A DNA stretch of 64,000 bases, taken from positions 22,632,260-22,696,259 of the forward strand of contig NC_081409.1 in assembly GCF_030272615.1 (NCBI RefSeq), in the 5' to 3' direction. Numbering within the stretch: position 1 is the first letter of the stretch; the number at the start of each line of letters is the position of its first letter. The notes beneath the pieces are model-generated. The model ran no database searches. It saw nothing but the letters and a program-made list of their open reading frames with translations, and was not told the DNA's origin. The position numbers and the translations under genes are program-made. Below are positions 12,382-24,706 of this stretch, in pieces. The DNA is from Cryptomeria japonica (lineage: Eukaryota > Streptophyta > Pinopsida > Cupressales > Cupressaceae).

Positions 12382-12811
12382 AAAAAGGGGCAAAATGTAG
12401 ACACCTAAAATTAATTAAATTAATATTTAATTAATTTTTCCCTTTCGGCATAATTAATTGTATTAATTATGTTATTACTCATTCTTCCTGAAATTAATTA
12501 AATTATATTTAATTAATTTAATCCCTTAGCCATATAATTAATTATATAAAATCCTCAATTCTTCTAAAATTTGATTTAATCCCCAACCTTAGCCATTTTC
12601 CTCAATATTTACCCTAATCCTAAATAGTTAATTAATGCATAATTAATTAACTAATACCCAGATTCCTACAAATCCTCCATGTAATCCCCTTTGTTAAGCC
12701 TAATTAACCCAAGCCTAGTCATCAGTAGCATTTTCCTCAATTTTAAATTCATCCCACCTACCTAGGTCCACATGTGACTCCTCCTCATAAATGAGCTTGC
12801 ATGCAAGGGTC
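12382..12811 (+). mobile_element. Polypurine tract and 5' part of a plus-strand LTR
   Basis: AAAAAAGGGGCAAAA runs directly into TGTAGACACC at 12396, the layout of a polypurine tract against the start of a 3' LTR. The LTR part is AT-rich with TTAATTAA words and is cut at 12811 by the copia element; whether it resumes after 17000 is unclear. The same purine tract and first 14 LTR bases recur on the minus strand at 23582-23606, though the LTR bodies differ. Confidence 0.55.
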
Positions 12812-13213
12812 ATAAGAGAGAACAAAATAGATGATAGAAATAAACTGTATTCTATCAAGATGAAAAATATGATCAACTGGATCATTAAGCATTACATACA
12901 ATGAATATGAGCCTACTTATATAGGAAAGGCTATATGGATATGTGAGCACACAAACATGACATGTGGCTCAATAAGAAATAAGGGTATGTAGGAGAAATA
13001 ATATAATAGTCCACATGAGGTGGATCACCCACTAAATGTGGAGTGTAACAACAAGATCAACACCATAAAAGGTGGAATTTCTCCTACACACACTATCCCA
13101 ATGTGGCACAAACACCCAAGTGTCTCATACCCAAACTACTATGAAATGCATTTCCTAAGTAAACTTAAGTAAAGTGTAATACTATCCATGATGAATAATT
13201 ATTTACACCAAAA
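12812..13213 (-). repeat. 3' LTR of the gag-protease copia element, outer end missing
   Basis: Nearly identical to 16579-17000, but without the first 41 bp of that copy and without an insertion containing GTAGGTAGG words. The adjoining plus-strand CCCCCCCTT (13214-13222) is the minus-strand polypurine tract. Confidence 0.85.
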
Positions 13214-13584
13214 CCCCCCCTTAAGTGCAACTTAGGGGAATGCACTTAAGTCTACAATGCAGCTAAGCAATGAAAGATGGGTCCCAGCTACTAGGCCATG
13301 TTAGGTACCCATGTACAAATGCAAATGCATGAAAACCAATGCAATGAAATCTCTCACAAAGTGGGGAAAGAGAGAAAAACCCAATGGGAAAAAACTCTCC
13401 CCCAAAAGAGAGATGAAAAACTAGATACAAAGAACTCTCATAGAAGTATGTGAAGGACAAAACCCTATGTGAGGAAAAAGTCCCCCCCATATGAGAGAAG
13501 AAGAGAAGCTAGGAAGCCCCCCCTCGATGTGGAATTTGAAGCAATGATAAAAGCTCAATGTATGAAGAAACTGCTCCATGAATG

Positions 13585-15711
13585 TCAAACAACATTCCTC
13601 CCCTTAGGAAGAAACAAAACCAAAGGTGCATCCATGAAGTCTCCCCAATCATGAAGGGAAGATGTATGAAAAAAACTCATGATGAAAGGAATCTCTGAAA
13701 ACTGCTCAAGTGTCCCCATGTCGATGCTGAAAGATACCCCCTCCAAAGGTGGTAAACTATGCCATACTGCTGAAAAAGGCACTCCAAGATCTAGTGGAGA
13801 TGGATGTAGAACATGTCCCAAAGACTCACATGTCTCCTCAAAACATAAAGAGACCTCCTCCAACTGTTGTACATAAGTATCCACAATCATGTCAACCTCG
13901 AAAGAATGATCATGTAGAGAATGAACAAGAGGGTCAGAGTGTTCCCTTGCAACAATCAAAGAAGGATCATCTTCATCAAAGAGAAGATGAATGTCATCAA
14001 TGATGTCTCCCAAATCTGCAAAGTAGGATTCCACAAATAAACCTGCAATGTCTGTCAAGTAATCATCCCATGAATCTGAAGCTAGAAGACAATGAATATC
14101 CTGCTGCATTGAATCACATGAAGACAAAACTGTCGCACTATCTGCATCATCAGATGCAATAGGTGATGTTATATAAATATGAGGAGATGAAATACAAGGC
14201 TCAAGAATGAGGTCACATGTGAGAATACCCATGTTCAAGTGTCCAAAGTTCTCCTCAAAAACTAAACCATCACAAGAAGTGTGATCATCATGTGTAGAAT
14301 CATCAAATGTGAAATCATCATCATCAACAAAATCTAAAAAGGAGTATAACCGAGAAGCATGATCAACCACCCCAGTCGCAATGATAGCTCTAGTCTCCAA
14401 GTCTCGAATGAAAACTGACTCAGGTGTGAACTCCACAACTCTCTTAGTTGCGCCATGTGTGATTTGATAGATAGAAAGGAGATTGTTTGTCAAGTGGGGT
14501 ACACACAACACATCATTGAAGGAGTTATCCCCAATGTCAATAGATCCTTTCCCAATCACATCCATGTATGTATGATTGCCCATCAAAATTTGTGGCATGG
14601 TGCAAGGCTCAAATGTAGAGAACATAGACTGCGAAGATGCCATATGATGAGAAGCCTTTGTATCTAGAAGCCATCTCTCTGAATCATGATTGATAGTAGC
14701 ACATAGAGATTTTCCTTTTCTTGTCCCAAAAGAGTGAGTCTTCCCAATTGTAGAAGCCATGAATGCTTGCCCTTTTCCTTTTGAATGTGAGGAAGTGGAA
14801 GTTGATGAATCATCCTTCTTGTAGACATTAGGCAAATCAATGTTATGCTTTTTGATGATATGTGTGAGCTCATCAATCTTCTTAGAATTACAACGACGCT
14901 CCTCATGACCAAACTTTTTACAATAGGCACAAGTAGGTCTCTCTCTCTTTGGTGAGTTATCCCTCTTGGAAGAGGATGAATCTCCTTATTGTGCAGAAGA
15001 CGATACTTTGTCCTTAGGCTTAGATTGCCATTTCTTGTTTGAGTTGTCCTTTCCTTGATTTCCTTTGTTCCCTTGATTTGCCACTAATCCTTGATACTTA
15101 GAAGCCTTAAGAATACCCATGCTTATCAACTTAGTTTGTTCCATCATCAACATTTCATTGAAAGCATCAAATTTAGGCATTGTGTAGCTTGAACCCATTG
15201 TCATCCTATGGGTTTGGAAACTACAAACAAATGCTGCATATTCCTGTGGAAGCTTGCCCATCAAGTTGAAGATCAATTGAGTATCCTTATTATCAATGCC
15301 ATAATCTTTGAGTCGTGCCCTCAACTCATTTGCCTTGGTGACATAATCTTTTATAGTATCAAAGTTCTTGGAATCCAACATGGTGAGATCACTATCAATT
15401 TGATATCCCCTAATCTCATCAACTTGACCATACAAGTCTTGAAACTTTTGCCAAGCATCCTTGATTAGAGTACACTTCTCAATATCAAAAATGAGATCCT
15501 TTGATACATACTTTCTTAAGGTACCAATTGCCATGATATTTTTAGTGAGCCAATCCAAGTGACCAACTGGATCAACCTTAGGATTAGCAGGAGCAACAAT
15601 AGTTCCATCAATGTAATGAGTTAGTCCTTTTTCCATAAGTTTACTCCATGCATCAATTTTCCAAGTAGCATAATTATGAGGAGTTAAGAGAGGAAACTTA
15701 TAAGAACCCAT
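13585..15711 (-). pseudogene. Copia gag-protease ORF with an unusual acidic C-terminus, one in-frame stop
   Basis: About 709 codons in one frame, with a single internal stop (14986-14988, TAA, one transition from a Gln codon). I chose the Met at 15711 (MGSYKFPLLTPHNYATWK) because it matches the usual start of copia gag; an open stretch upstream to 15771 looks spurious. Order: gag core, zinc knuckle CAYCKKFGHEERRC (about 14930), a protease start WLLDTKASHHM with Lys where the active site normally has Gly, then a possible gag-pre-integrase remnant (FGHLN, about 14240). The last 200 residues are Asp/Ser-rich and match no copia domain I know. The ORF is otherwise well kept, which suggests fairly recent activity. 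Confidence 0.7.
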
Positions 15712-16537
15712 AGCAGCAGAAAGGAAGGAACACAAGAGCACAAAAGCACAAGAGACACCTCCCAAATTCACTCAATCAAAGTACCCCCCCAAAAATGATG
15801 ATTTTGGCACTTTCTATGTAGTGCATGTACAATAGGCCACTTGCAAAACAAGGCAAAGTGGACTTCTGATTTCAATTACAACTTCTCAAAATGATATCTA
15901 AGAGACTTCAACAAATATTGCTAGTGATCTAAACTGAGATCCAAGCAAAATGCAAGTACCAAATATGCCAAAAATGGCCAAATAATGAAAGTACAATTTC
16001 TACTTAAAATTACTACAAACAAATGGCAGATTATGAAAGTAGATGAAAAAATATGCACTTTCAAAAAAAATGGCACATGAAAAGGAGTCCATATCAGCCC
16101 AAATGAAGCCTCCAAAGTTGTAAAAATTGGGATTTCATGATTTCCAAAAAACTTGTATCTGTAAAATAGAAAAATCTTGCACCATTGTATAGATCATGAA
16201 ATTATACCCCAAAACAAAAAAAATTGCTCAAAAAAAGGAGTTCAAATGAGTGAGATATCGCTATTTGAAAATCGCCTACAAAATTATAATTTCTGGAAAA
16301 TTTCCGTCGCGGCTTCAAACTTCAAATGCCTCTAGATTTGGCCTTCGAAGTCCGATTTGGATGAAACAAAAGGCAAAACTGACTTTCTTGGACCTCCTCA
16401 ATCCAATGGTAACCTCAAATTTGATCCATCAAGCTTCAATAATAACCTACAATAGAAAGATCCAAAATGCAAACCCCAAATAGCATCAAATTTCTCTCAA
16501 TTGACAAACCAATGACACTCTAATGGCTCTGATACCA

Positions 16538-17000
16538 TGTGAGATTTTGCCAAGATCAAGAGGGAATGGAAAGCACAAATAAGAGAGAACAAAATAGATG
16601 ATAGAAATAAACTATATTCTATCAAGATGAAAAATATGATCAACTGGATCATTAAGCATTCATACAATGAATGTGAGCCTGCTTATATAGGAGAGGCTAT
16701 ATGGATATGTGAGCACACAAACATGACATGTGGCTCAATAAAAAACAAGGGTAGGTAGGAAATAGGTGTGGGTAGGTAGGAGAAATAATATAATAGTCCA
16801 CATAAGGTGGATCACCCACTGAATGTGAAGTGTAACAACAAGATCAACACCATAAAAGGTGGAATTTCTCCTACACACACTATCCCAATGTGGCACAAAC
16901 ACCCAAGTGTATCATACCCAAACTACTATGAAATTCATTTCCTAAGTAAACTTAAGTAAAGTGTAATAATATCCATGATGAATAATTATTTACGCCAACA
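16538..17000 (-). repeat. 5' LTR of the gag-protease copia element
   Basis: Starts TGTGAGATTT and ends CGCCAACA on the plus strand. The minus-strand primer site TGGTATCAGAGCC (16525-16537) is immediately adjacent with no spacer. Confidence 0.85.
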
Positions 17001-18543
17001 AGGAGCTTGGAAAGTAGTATGTTTAGTTGTTTTTGATGTTTTACATTGTTTTTATGTCTTTGACATGATCAACTAACCATTTAATTTTCATCACTTTCAC
17101 ATATGTATATAGTTTACACATGAGATCAAATTTCTATTTTGAACATGTCTCATAGTTACATATATATCATGTCTTGCTTCAAATTTACTATTAAAATCAA
17201 ATTTTTATTTTATAGTGTTCCACCTTCATTTCTAATAGAATCTCACACCCAACTATACATGAGATGAAAACAAAACACATGCACAATTTCATGTATGATA
17301 GGAAATCAAGTGAAACTAATCTAAACTAAAATTTAATGAAATGAAATGACAAAGAAGTGTTAGGAAGGATGCAAAGATCCTAAAGCAGTGACAAATCTAT
17401 GAATACAACTCAAGAGGTGTTAACTAGTGAATGCGAATGAGAATATAGTTTTCCTATAAATATATGTATATAGTGCTAACTTCATATTGGTTTGCCTATA
17501 AATATATGTATATATTTTGCACATGTCTTAAAGTTACACAAATCATGTCTTCCTTCAAATTTACAATTGAACTCATATTTTTATTTTATAGTGCTCCACC
17601 TTTGTTTCTAATATAATCTCACACCTAATTGCACATGAGATGAAAAAAAAACACATGAAGAACTCCTTGTATGATAGGAAAACAAGTGAAACTAATTTAA
17701 ACTAGAATTTAATGAAATCAAATGACAAAGAAATGCTAGGAAGGATGAAAAGATCCCAAAGCGGTGACAAATCTATGAACACAACTCAAGAAGTGCTCAC
17801 TAGTGAATATTAATGTGATTATAGGAAGGATGTGTAGATCTCAAAGTGCTAAAGGTAGGTCCCCATGCGACTTCCTATGCCTAGTAGTTGTTGCTCAACT
17901 TTTTCAACAACAATTTGTGGAGCTAGTGGCCCCATGGGTCTAGTAAAATTTGCTACATATTTTTAAGCAACTCTTTTAAATGGTATTTTTAAATAAAATT
18001 ATTGATACATTTCTTGCAAATAAAACTTGGAGGAAAAACTAAAAGAACATAAAAAGGAGAGAGAAAAAATAGTGAAGCCACATGTCATTTTTCCCAATAA
18101 GAAATTGCTACTTATTTCTAGCTCATTTTTTCAAAACTTATTTTCAATTTTTAAGTAGCTACTGCTCCACTAAAATAGGGAAAGATTCCAATTTATCCTC
18201 TCCTCTAATTAAAATTTACATGGGAAAACTCTAACTGCTTAAATTTAAGCAAAAACTTTACTAAGAAGTCGCATAGGGACATGGGGTAAGTGCACAAAAA
18301 AGGATTCAATGGTAATGGAAATAAAAATGAGAAGGTAAGAGAAAACTGAGATAAGATTGTTATGAAAATTTTCAAATACCTTAAAGGAGAGTGTTGTGAC
18401 AATGCTGGTATAAACACATGATGGAATGATTACTAATGGAAGGATGAAAACAAATTAGTGTACTTAAATTTTCTACTTTATTTCTTAACTAGATTTCATC
18501 ATTGCCAACACTGATTAGTTAATTAAAAAAGACTAAATCTAGA
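17001..18543. repeat. AT-rich region with a diverged ~380 bp tandem duplication
   Basis: Sequence from about 17143 to 17450 recurs at 17520-17815 with substitutions and small indels; both carry phrases such as 'atgataggaaa', 'caagtgaaactaat' and 'gtgacaaatctatgaa'. The remainder to 18543 is AT-rich without recognised coding. Confidence 0.75.
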
Positions 18544-20130
18544 TCAGATCAGATATGCATGTACACAACACTGCCTAGAAGGAATATCATTGGAATCCTC
18601 TTTAAAGGTGCTTTGCTCTTGACTTTCAATGGGATCATCGGAAAGGATGGGAGGAATATCTTGATCTTTCTCAGGAAGTGGAATGTCAATGGGATTTGAA
18701 AGGACATTGTGTTCATGAAATGGAAGGGGATCATTTGGGATTGGATGAACTGGGATATCTTGATCTTGCTCGGGGAATGGAGTGTCAATAGGACTTTGGA
18801 TAGGATGGACAAGAATAGGGGAATCATCATGAGTTTCTGGGAAGATGAGATCTTGGTCAACAATTGGATGGGATGATAAGGTTTCGGGATCTTGATCTTG
18901 ATTTTCTTTAGGACACGTTTCTTCATGCTCTAAATTATCCTCTTGACATGGGGTTAGACTTTGGATATGCATGGGGGATTCTGATAAGGAATCAATGTTT
19001 TGGCATGAAGGAAATGCACTTTGAACATTTGTGATGGATTCTGGCAAGGAATCAATGCTTGAACATGAGGAAGAGGGACTTCGAATGGGGTCCTCTAAAA
19101 CAGGTAATGGCAATAAAGTGCATGGTGGCATTGGGTCTTGTATTTCTGATAAAAGACAAGGATGTGCATCATGAATTGGATTATTTTGGCAATCAATTAT
19201 GGATAGCTCTTGGATAATTGCATCCTTGGGTGTATTGTTTGATGAGGACAATATGGAAGGTTCTTGTGAAACTTCTAAAGGTGTAGGGATAGATGCCACT
19301 CGAAAGTCAATTTGTTTGTGGGGGGATGATGCATTGCTAGACATAAGTGTATTATCTTGATCTTCTTCAAAGAATTCACTTGGTAATTTCCTTAAGATCA
19401 TTGCAATAAAGCCACCTTTCTTTCGAGGTTTTGACATGATTGGATCTGGAATTTGAACTTGTTTTTGGTTTGATGTCATGTTTTGATATTGGACTTGGTT
19501 CAATTGTTCTGACATGTTTAAAACTTGGGTTCGTGTGTGCTGCAACCTTTGTTTTTGAATGTTTGGTTGTTGTTGTTGACATTGATATTCCACCATTGGT
19601 TGAACCATTTGTTGACATTGTATAGTTGGTTGGACATATTGTTGAAATTGGACCATTGGTTGTGTTGGTTGCATATGTTGGACAATTGGTTGTGATGGTT
19701 GAAAATCTGATTGATAGTAAACACCTTCTTGTTCTTGTTGTGGAGGCACATAATGTTGAAATTGATGTTGTCTCTTTTCTTGAAATTGTTTCATCATCTC
19801 TATTTGGGAGAGGAGAGCTGGTATGTCTGATCGTTCGATAAGAGACCTTACATCAATTGGCTCAATATTTGGATTTCAACCTGGAAGTTTTCAAAACATT
19901 TTGGACATTTGTGATCTATTCTTCACAATGTTTTTCACTCTTTGTTCCAAAATCTCATTTTCTTGAGCTAGTTTCTCCTCTAGTTTTTGTATTTGGAGAC
20001 TTGTTTCATCATAAAAAGTTTGATCAATATTGCCTTGTTGTTGGGTTGGATAGAATTGTGATTGCATTGTCGGTTGATATGTCAAACTTTGTTGCATCAT
20101 TGGTGCTTGGAACCTTGTTTCAATAGACAT
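18544..20130 (-). pseudogene. Gln-rich / Pro-Asp-Ser-rich ORF with two stops
   Basis: One minus-strand frame runs about 529 codons from a Met at 20130 (MSIETRFQAPMM) to 18544, broken only by TGA at 19891-19893 and 19876-19878. A short Gln-rich part and a coiled coil come first, then a conserved-looking block (IEPIDVRSLIERSDIPALLS), then a strongly Gln-rich stretch (about 19540-19790) and a long Pro/Asp/Ser-rich tail. No gag, protease or polymerase motif was found. It lies downstream of a leader and primer site at 22265 on the same strand, so it is probably the ORF of a non-autonomous retroelement. Confidence 0.5.
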
Positions 20131-22262
20131 GTCACTATGCAAATGCAATATTTTTGGAATTTTCAAAGATAATGTATGATATGCAACTAAATGCAACCTA
20201 AATAGGTGAAAATGCAATCTATGGCAAGAATGCAATCTATGTTTTTGGTTGTTTTTCAATAATTTGACAAACTTTTTGGAATGCAAATCTAAAAGAGACC
20301 CTTAGGAAATTGAAATGATGTCTAGACCTCAAAGGACAAAAGGACCAAGTGACAAAAGGACAAAATGACAATGTCTCCCCTATATGCTTGGATACTAAGC
20401 TAGGTTTGACGAAAAGAAATTGATGACAAAAGGACAAAAGGTTTGATAAGGTCTAGACTTCCTAAAAATGACTTAGAGTTTATCAAAGATTTGGATTACT
20501 CAAGTATGACAAAACCTAGTTTTGACACTATATGCAAAGGGAAAATTACTATGAAAATGACCCTAATATGATATGATAATGACCTAAGCTTAATGAAGGG
20601 ACCTAGGGTATGAAAATGCAAATGTATGAAAATGGTATGACTTTAATGCAAAAGGACACATGCAAATAGATGACCCTTATTGATATGCAAAGGAGTATGA
20701 CTTAGGTGAAACCTAACCTTGGTACTTGACAATGAACTTTGCACAATGCAACCTAGGATGAACCTAAATGTAAGTGACATGAATGTTAAGACAAAATTTT
20801 GAATAATGTTTGACAACCATGTTTGAAGGTGTTTTGAAGTTTGTTGGATGAAATGCTCTTGGGTTTAACCTTGTTTTGAATCAATTTTCCTCGTTTTTGA
20901 AATGAGATGCAATTCAACTTTTGACAAGTAAAGAAGACAAGATATTTTAACATAGACTCAAGACAATCATGCTCATTCCCACATTTCTTATGGTAGGCAA
21001 GGACATTAGGTACTTGAGAGGTAGACTTGTTATGGGATTCAAGGAGAATACATAGATGCTTGACCCCACGGGCTCCCCTCCACGACACTCACTTCTCAGG
21101 GCATCCAAGCATCAGTCCCCATGGAAATCTCCCCATGGAAAACTTAGTATCTCTTCCAAGTATCCGAACTTGTCCTTCTCAAGCAACTAGAAGGGTTTTT
21201 GGCCTCTAAATACAAAGGTGTTTAGTAAGGATTTCTGTTGAGTGTTACTCCTTGATGTCACGCAAGCGTGATTGAGACATTAAGCCCACCAAGATACCAA
21301 ACAAATGTAGTCACGCAAGCATGATTTAGACCCATGAGGCCCTACTTAGATGTTGATATGAGAAAGAGTTCAAGGGTCATCACTTCCCAAGTAACTACAA
21401 TTCCCCCGTAACCCTTCCTTCAAAGCTTTCGCTCATCGGGTATTTGTTTATAGTGAGTTAGAATGCCAAGGTATTCTAGCCGTACTCACTTTGGGTTGTT
21501 CCCTTCTCATGATTATCACTTGCTTACAAAAGCAAATGGTCGGGAAGGCAGGCCCTCTAAAGGTGACACACAATCAAAACAATGAGCATGGTATCGAAGA
21601 TCTGGATTTTTGATCACCCTAAGAAGGATGAGAGCATACTCTCCTACTCCAATGTCACACTCAACAATCAAAGCAAAAAAATGTTCATTCCAACCTATTT
21701 TAAAAAAAAATCACTAGGTGCCTAAAACATTAATGACAAACACCAAGTTTAGTTGTTTCTCCAAGGCAACCTGCAAAACCCAAGTTAGAAGTTTGAAGTG
21801 TTTATTCTTTGACTATCGATTCTGCATAAAACATGTTAGTAGTTTCATTTGTTGTCTTTGCCATGCGTATGCCAAGATGCTGCACAGATAATTAGTACCA
21901 AAAACCAAAAAATAGAAAACAGAATGCAAAAACAAAACAAATTTCAAGTAAAACATTGCATTTTTACCTCTGTTCTGGACTTTACACAGGCGCAGAAGTC
22001 ATGACACAGGCGCAGAAGTCATGACACAGGCGCAGGATTACACAGGCGCAAGTTGCTTGACACAGGCGTAGGTTACCTTACACAAGCGCAGAATGCATTT
22101 ACACAGGCGCAAAACCCATAAAAATGCACCTGTATGCCTTACACAGGCGCAGAATGTCTCACACAGGCATAGAAATCCCCAGAAAGCCCTGCATTACCCT
22201 GTTTTTGGGTTTTTGGCCTGCAAATCAACTCAAAAGGCACTCAAGACATGATTAGAGGGTTA
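20131..22262 (-). other. Probable untranslated leader of the Gln-rich element
   Basis: Between the primer site and the ORF, about 2.1 kb lacks coding. It carries repeated words: 'aaaggacaaaa' near 20335-20435, GTCACGCAAGCGTGAT-like palindromes near 21257 and 21311, and a GC-rich repeat at 21984-22175 described separately. Confidence 0.4.
21984..22175. repeat. Interspersed ACACAGGCGCAGAA repeats
   Basis: About ten exact or near-exact copies of the 14-base word ACACAGGCGCAGAA in 190 bases, with variable spacers; the first copies form a short 20 bp tandem. Confidence 0.9.
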
Positions 22263-22264
22263 GA

Positions 22265-22282
22265 TTCACGTCGGGTTCACCA
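22265..22282 (-). promoter_or_regulatory. Primer binding site of the Gln-rich element
   Basis: The minus strand TGGTGAACCCGACGTGAA lies a few bases from the LTR edge at 22288 and is identical over 18 bases to the primer site of the 26764-34562 element. The priming tRNA was not assigned. Confidence 0.6.
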
Positions 22283-22287
22283 ATTAA

Positions 22288-23595
22288 TGTAGCATAGGAA
22301 ATCGGAAATCATCACAAACAATATAAATATTAGTAATCTAGCTCAATCACGAAAGCACAATTGCAATGATCTATCCTAAACAAATTCAATAGAGACATGA
22401 AAATTGAAACATTCAAAAAGATTATGCAAACCAGAGGTAAATCCAAATGCTTCCTTCATGCGGCTCCATTGTTCTTCTTTCCTCTTCAAATAGTTTGGTT
22501 GTGGATCTCACCTACAAGTGCACATACATAATTGAAAGCAAGTAGACAAGATTATTGATCAAGAGTACTCGAAATGTGATTGACTAGAAATTCGATAATC
22601 TGATTAGGGGTCAAGAATCAAGGGATTTGATTGAAGAAATTCATCCAATTTATAGATAAATTGGAGAAAAAGATCAAATTAGCATGATAATGATTCGAAT
22701 GGAAATTCAAATCAAGAATAGCAAAATTATGACATGTGTATGATGAATTGCTATGCAAGGATTTTATGACAATTTATGACAAATTTCTATGTAAGGATTT
22801 ATGACAATTTATGACAATTTATGACAAATTTCTATGTCATTCCCATGAAATTAGGAGAAAAATAGGAGAGAATTGAAATCAGGAATTAGAAAATAGAAAA
22901 ATAGAAAAATGAGGAATTTAAGAAATTAGGAAATTAGAAATTAGAAATTGATGGAAAATTAGGAAATTAGTGAATTAATCAATAATTTTTCATTTATTAA
23001 TTAATTCATTCACAAAGAGGAATAATTAGCCAATTAAATGAACATTTAATTGCGATGAGAAGACTTAGGATAAATAAACAATTTATTAATCCTAGAGGAA
23101 GAAATGACACACAAGGTTAAATGATTAAATCATAAAACCCTAGAAGATGAATTAACAATGCAAGAACGACAATTAGGTCTTGATAAAAGATAATTGATGT
23201 TGATTTGATTATGATCATGATTCTGACTTGATTTGATTGATAAACAATTGAGATTGATTGACAAATTGACCAATATTGATAAAGAGACCAAATTGATATG
23301 TGCCAATTGACATGATTGAAGAGGACAAGGATCGATGACAAATCGATCACAAAATTGACAAGATTGACAAGGACGAGGATCGATGTCAAAACGAAAAGAT
23401 TGATAAGAGGACAAAACCCTAATTCGAAAGCAAGAAAAATGAGGAATGTAGAAGAAGGACTCAATGCTCGCAAATGATAAAGACCAAGTGCGTGACATAG
23501 GAGAAATGTTAATGCGACGCAAAAACCTAAGATGAGGCAATGTGCAAATGTTAAAGTATGATCCCGCAAGCGTTGACCATTTTTAGGTGTCTACA
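22288..23595 (-). repeat. LTR flanked by both a primer site and a polypurine tract
   Basis: The segment begins TGTAGCATAG and ends TAGGTGTCTACA on the plus strand. On the minus strand TGGTGAACCCGACGTG follows it (22265-22282), the same primer sequence as in the element at 26764. The purine tract CAAAGAGGGGCAAAA precedes it (23596-23610). A normal 5' LTR has only the primer site and a 3' LTR only the purine tract. The interior has short direct repeats (TTTATGACAA words, 22760-22830). No mate LTR was found in the window. Confidence 0.6.
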
Positions 23596-23675
23596 TTTTG
23601 CCCCTCTTTGAAACAATGCGATTTTAAGCATTGTTTCAAAGAACAGTAATGAAAATGCCCCAGACAATGACAATG

Positions 23676-23944
23676 ACATGTATGTGTATATATATGCATG
23701 TATATATACATATACATACATGTATATATATATATACACACACACATACATGTATACATACATATATATATACACATACATGTATGTATGTATATATAAT
23801 ATATATATACATACATACATGTATGCATATATATATATATATGTATGTATATATATGTTTGTATACATGTATGTATGTATATATATACATGTATGTATGT
23901 ACACACATATACACACACTCACATATGTATATACATATATTTAT
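23676..23944. repeat. TA/CATA-rich microsatellite
   Basis: Alternating purine-pyrimidine repeats of TATA, CATA and TGTA. Open frames on both strands here are artefacts of the repeat. The chromovirus is inserted at its right edge. Confidence 0.95.
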
Positions 23945-24703
23945 TGATGGGAAGCCTTGCTGATCACAAAAAACAATCAATCATACTCAAACACTGCAAG
24001 TAATAGACATGGAAATAATGATTGGAAGCTCAAGAAATTAACAGTGAATCAATGCAACTACAGCCTATGCCAATTATGATGGAAAAAATAGAGCTTGTTT
24101 ATACAACATCAATCTTTGATATCAATAGAAACTCTATATACTTTATTCATGGTTATCACATCAGTCATTACAAAGAATTTTAGTCCACATACATTTCAGT
24201 CATAGAATATCTACAGGTTGTTGTGGCTTATGCCCATATGAGCCCAATTGATATTCACACCAATGCCTCTTAGTCGGTCTGTGTTCAATGCATAATACTG
24301 CTCTTTGACAGATTTCCCTTAATCAACCACTAGTCTTCTCTTTTTACTTTTTGGATCAACCAACTCTCCCTCTCAACTAGACCAACCCTCGATTCACCAA
24401 CAATGTGATTTCAAATAGGGGAACTTTAGTTGGTTAATGGTCACCAATGTGGTTGTGGTAACCGATTTCCACCAAGTGCCTAGGCAACCATGGCCTTGGT
24501 AACTGACTACCCCCATTTTCCTTAGCAACCATCTTGCAACATATCTTCCTGTCATAGCTATGACAAGAAGTAGGAACATTAGAAAAGTTGTCTAAAAGGA
24601 CTCTGTGATAGGAACAAAAACATAAACTAAACACAACCAAAACCAAAACTAAAAAAAATGAAACATCAAAAACCATGAAAAGAAAAAGGATGGCCCTGCA
24701 TCA
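23945..24703 (-). repeat. 3' LTR of the chromovirus
   Basis: 759 bp, TGATGGGA to CTGCATCA. On the minus strand it follows a GGGTGTC tract, a common polypurine-end form. Confidence 0.9.
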
Positions 24704-24706
24704 GAC

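Larger units (their letters stand above)
12812..17000 (-). mobile_element. Non-autonomous copia-type element (gag-protease only)
   Basis: Two LTRs in the same orientation flank a 3.3 kb internal region: 16538-17000 is the 5' LTR and 12812-13213 the 3' LTR. A tRNA-Met primer site touches the 5' LTR and a G-run polypurine tract touches the 3' LTR. The interior codes for gag and a protease-like domain but no integrase, reverse transcriptase or RNase H. The outer 41 bp of the 3' LTR are missing, so target duplications cannot be tested. It would need enzymes from a relative to move. Confidence 0.8.

Noticed and set aside
18549-18926. Open frame rich in Ile/Pro/Lys on the minus strand
   Set aside because: Out-of-frame shadow of the Pro/Asp/Ser-rich ORF.
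21984-22175. CRISPR-like array
   Set aside because: Repeat is 14 bases with very short, irregular spacers in a plant retroelement leader.
23117-23569. Minus-strand 150-codon open frame
   Set aside because: Lies wholly inside the LTR at 22288-23595 and is made of short repeated words; no domain.
23551-23980. Several open frames of about 90-120 codons on both strands
   Set aside because: They are Tyr/Ile/Cys/Thr-only translations of the TA/CATA microsatellite.
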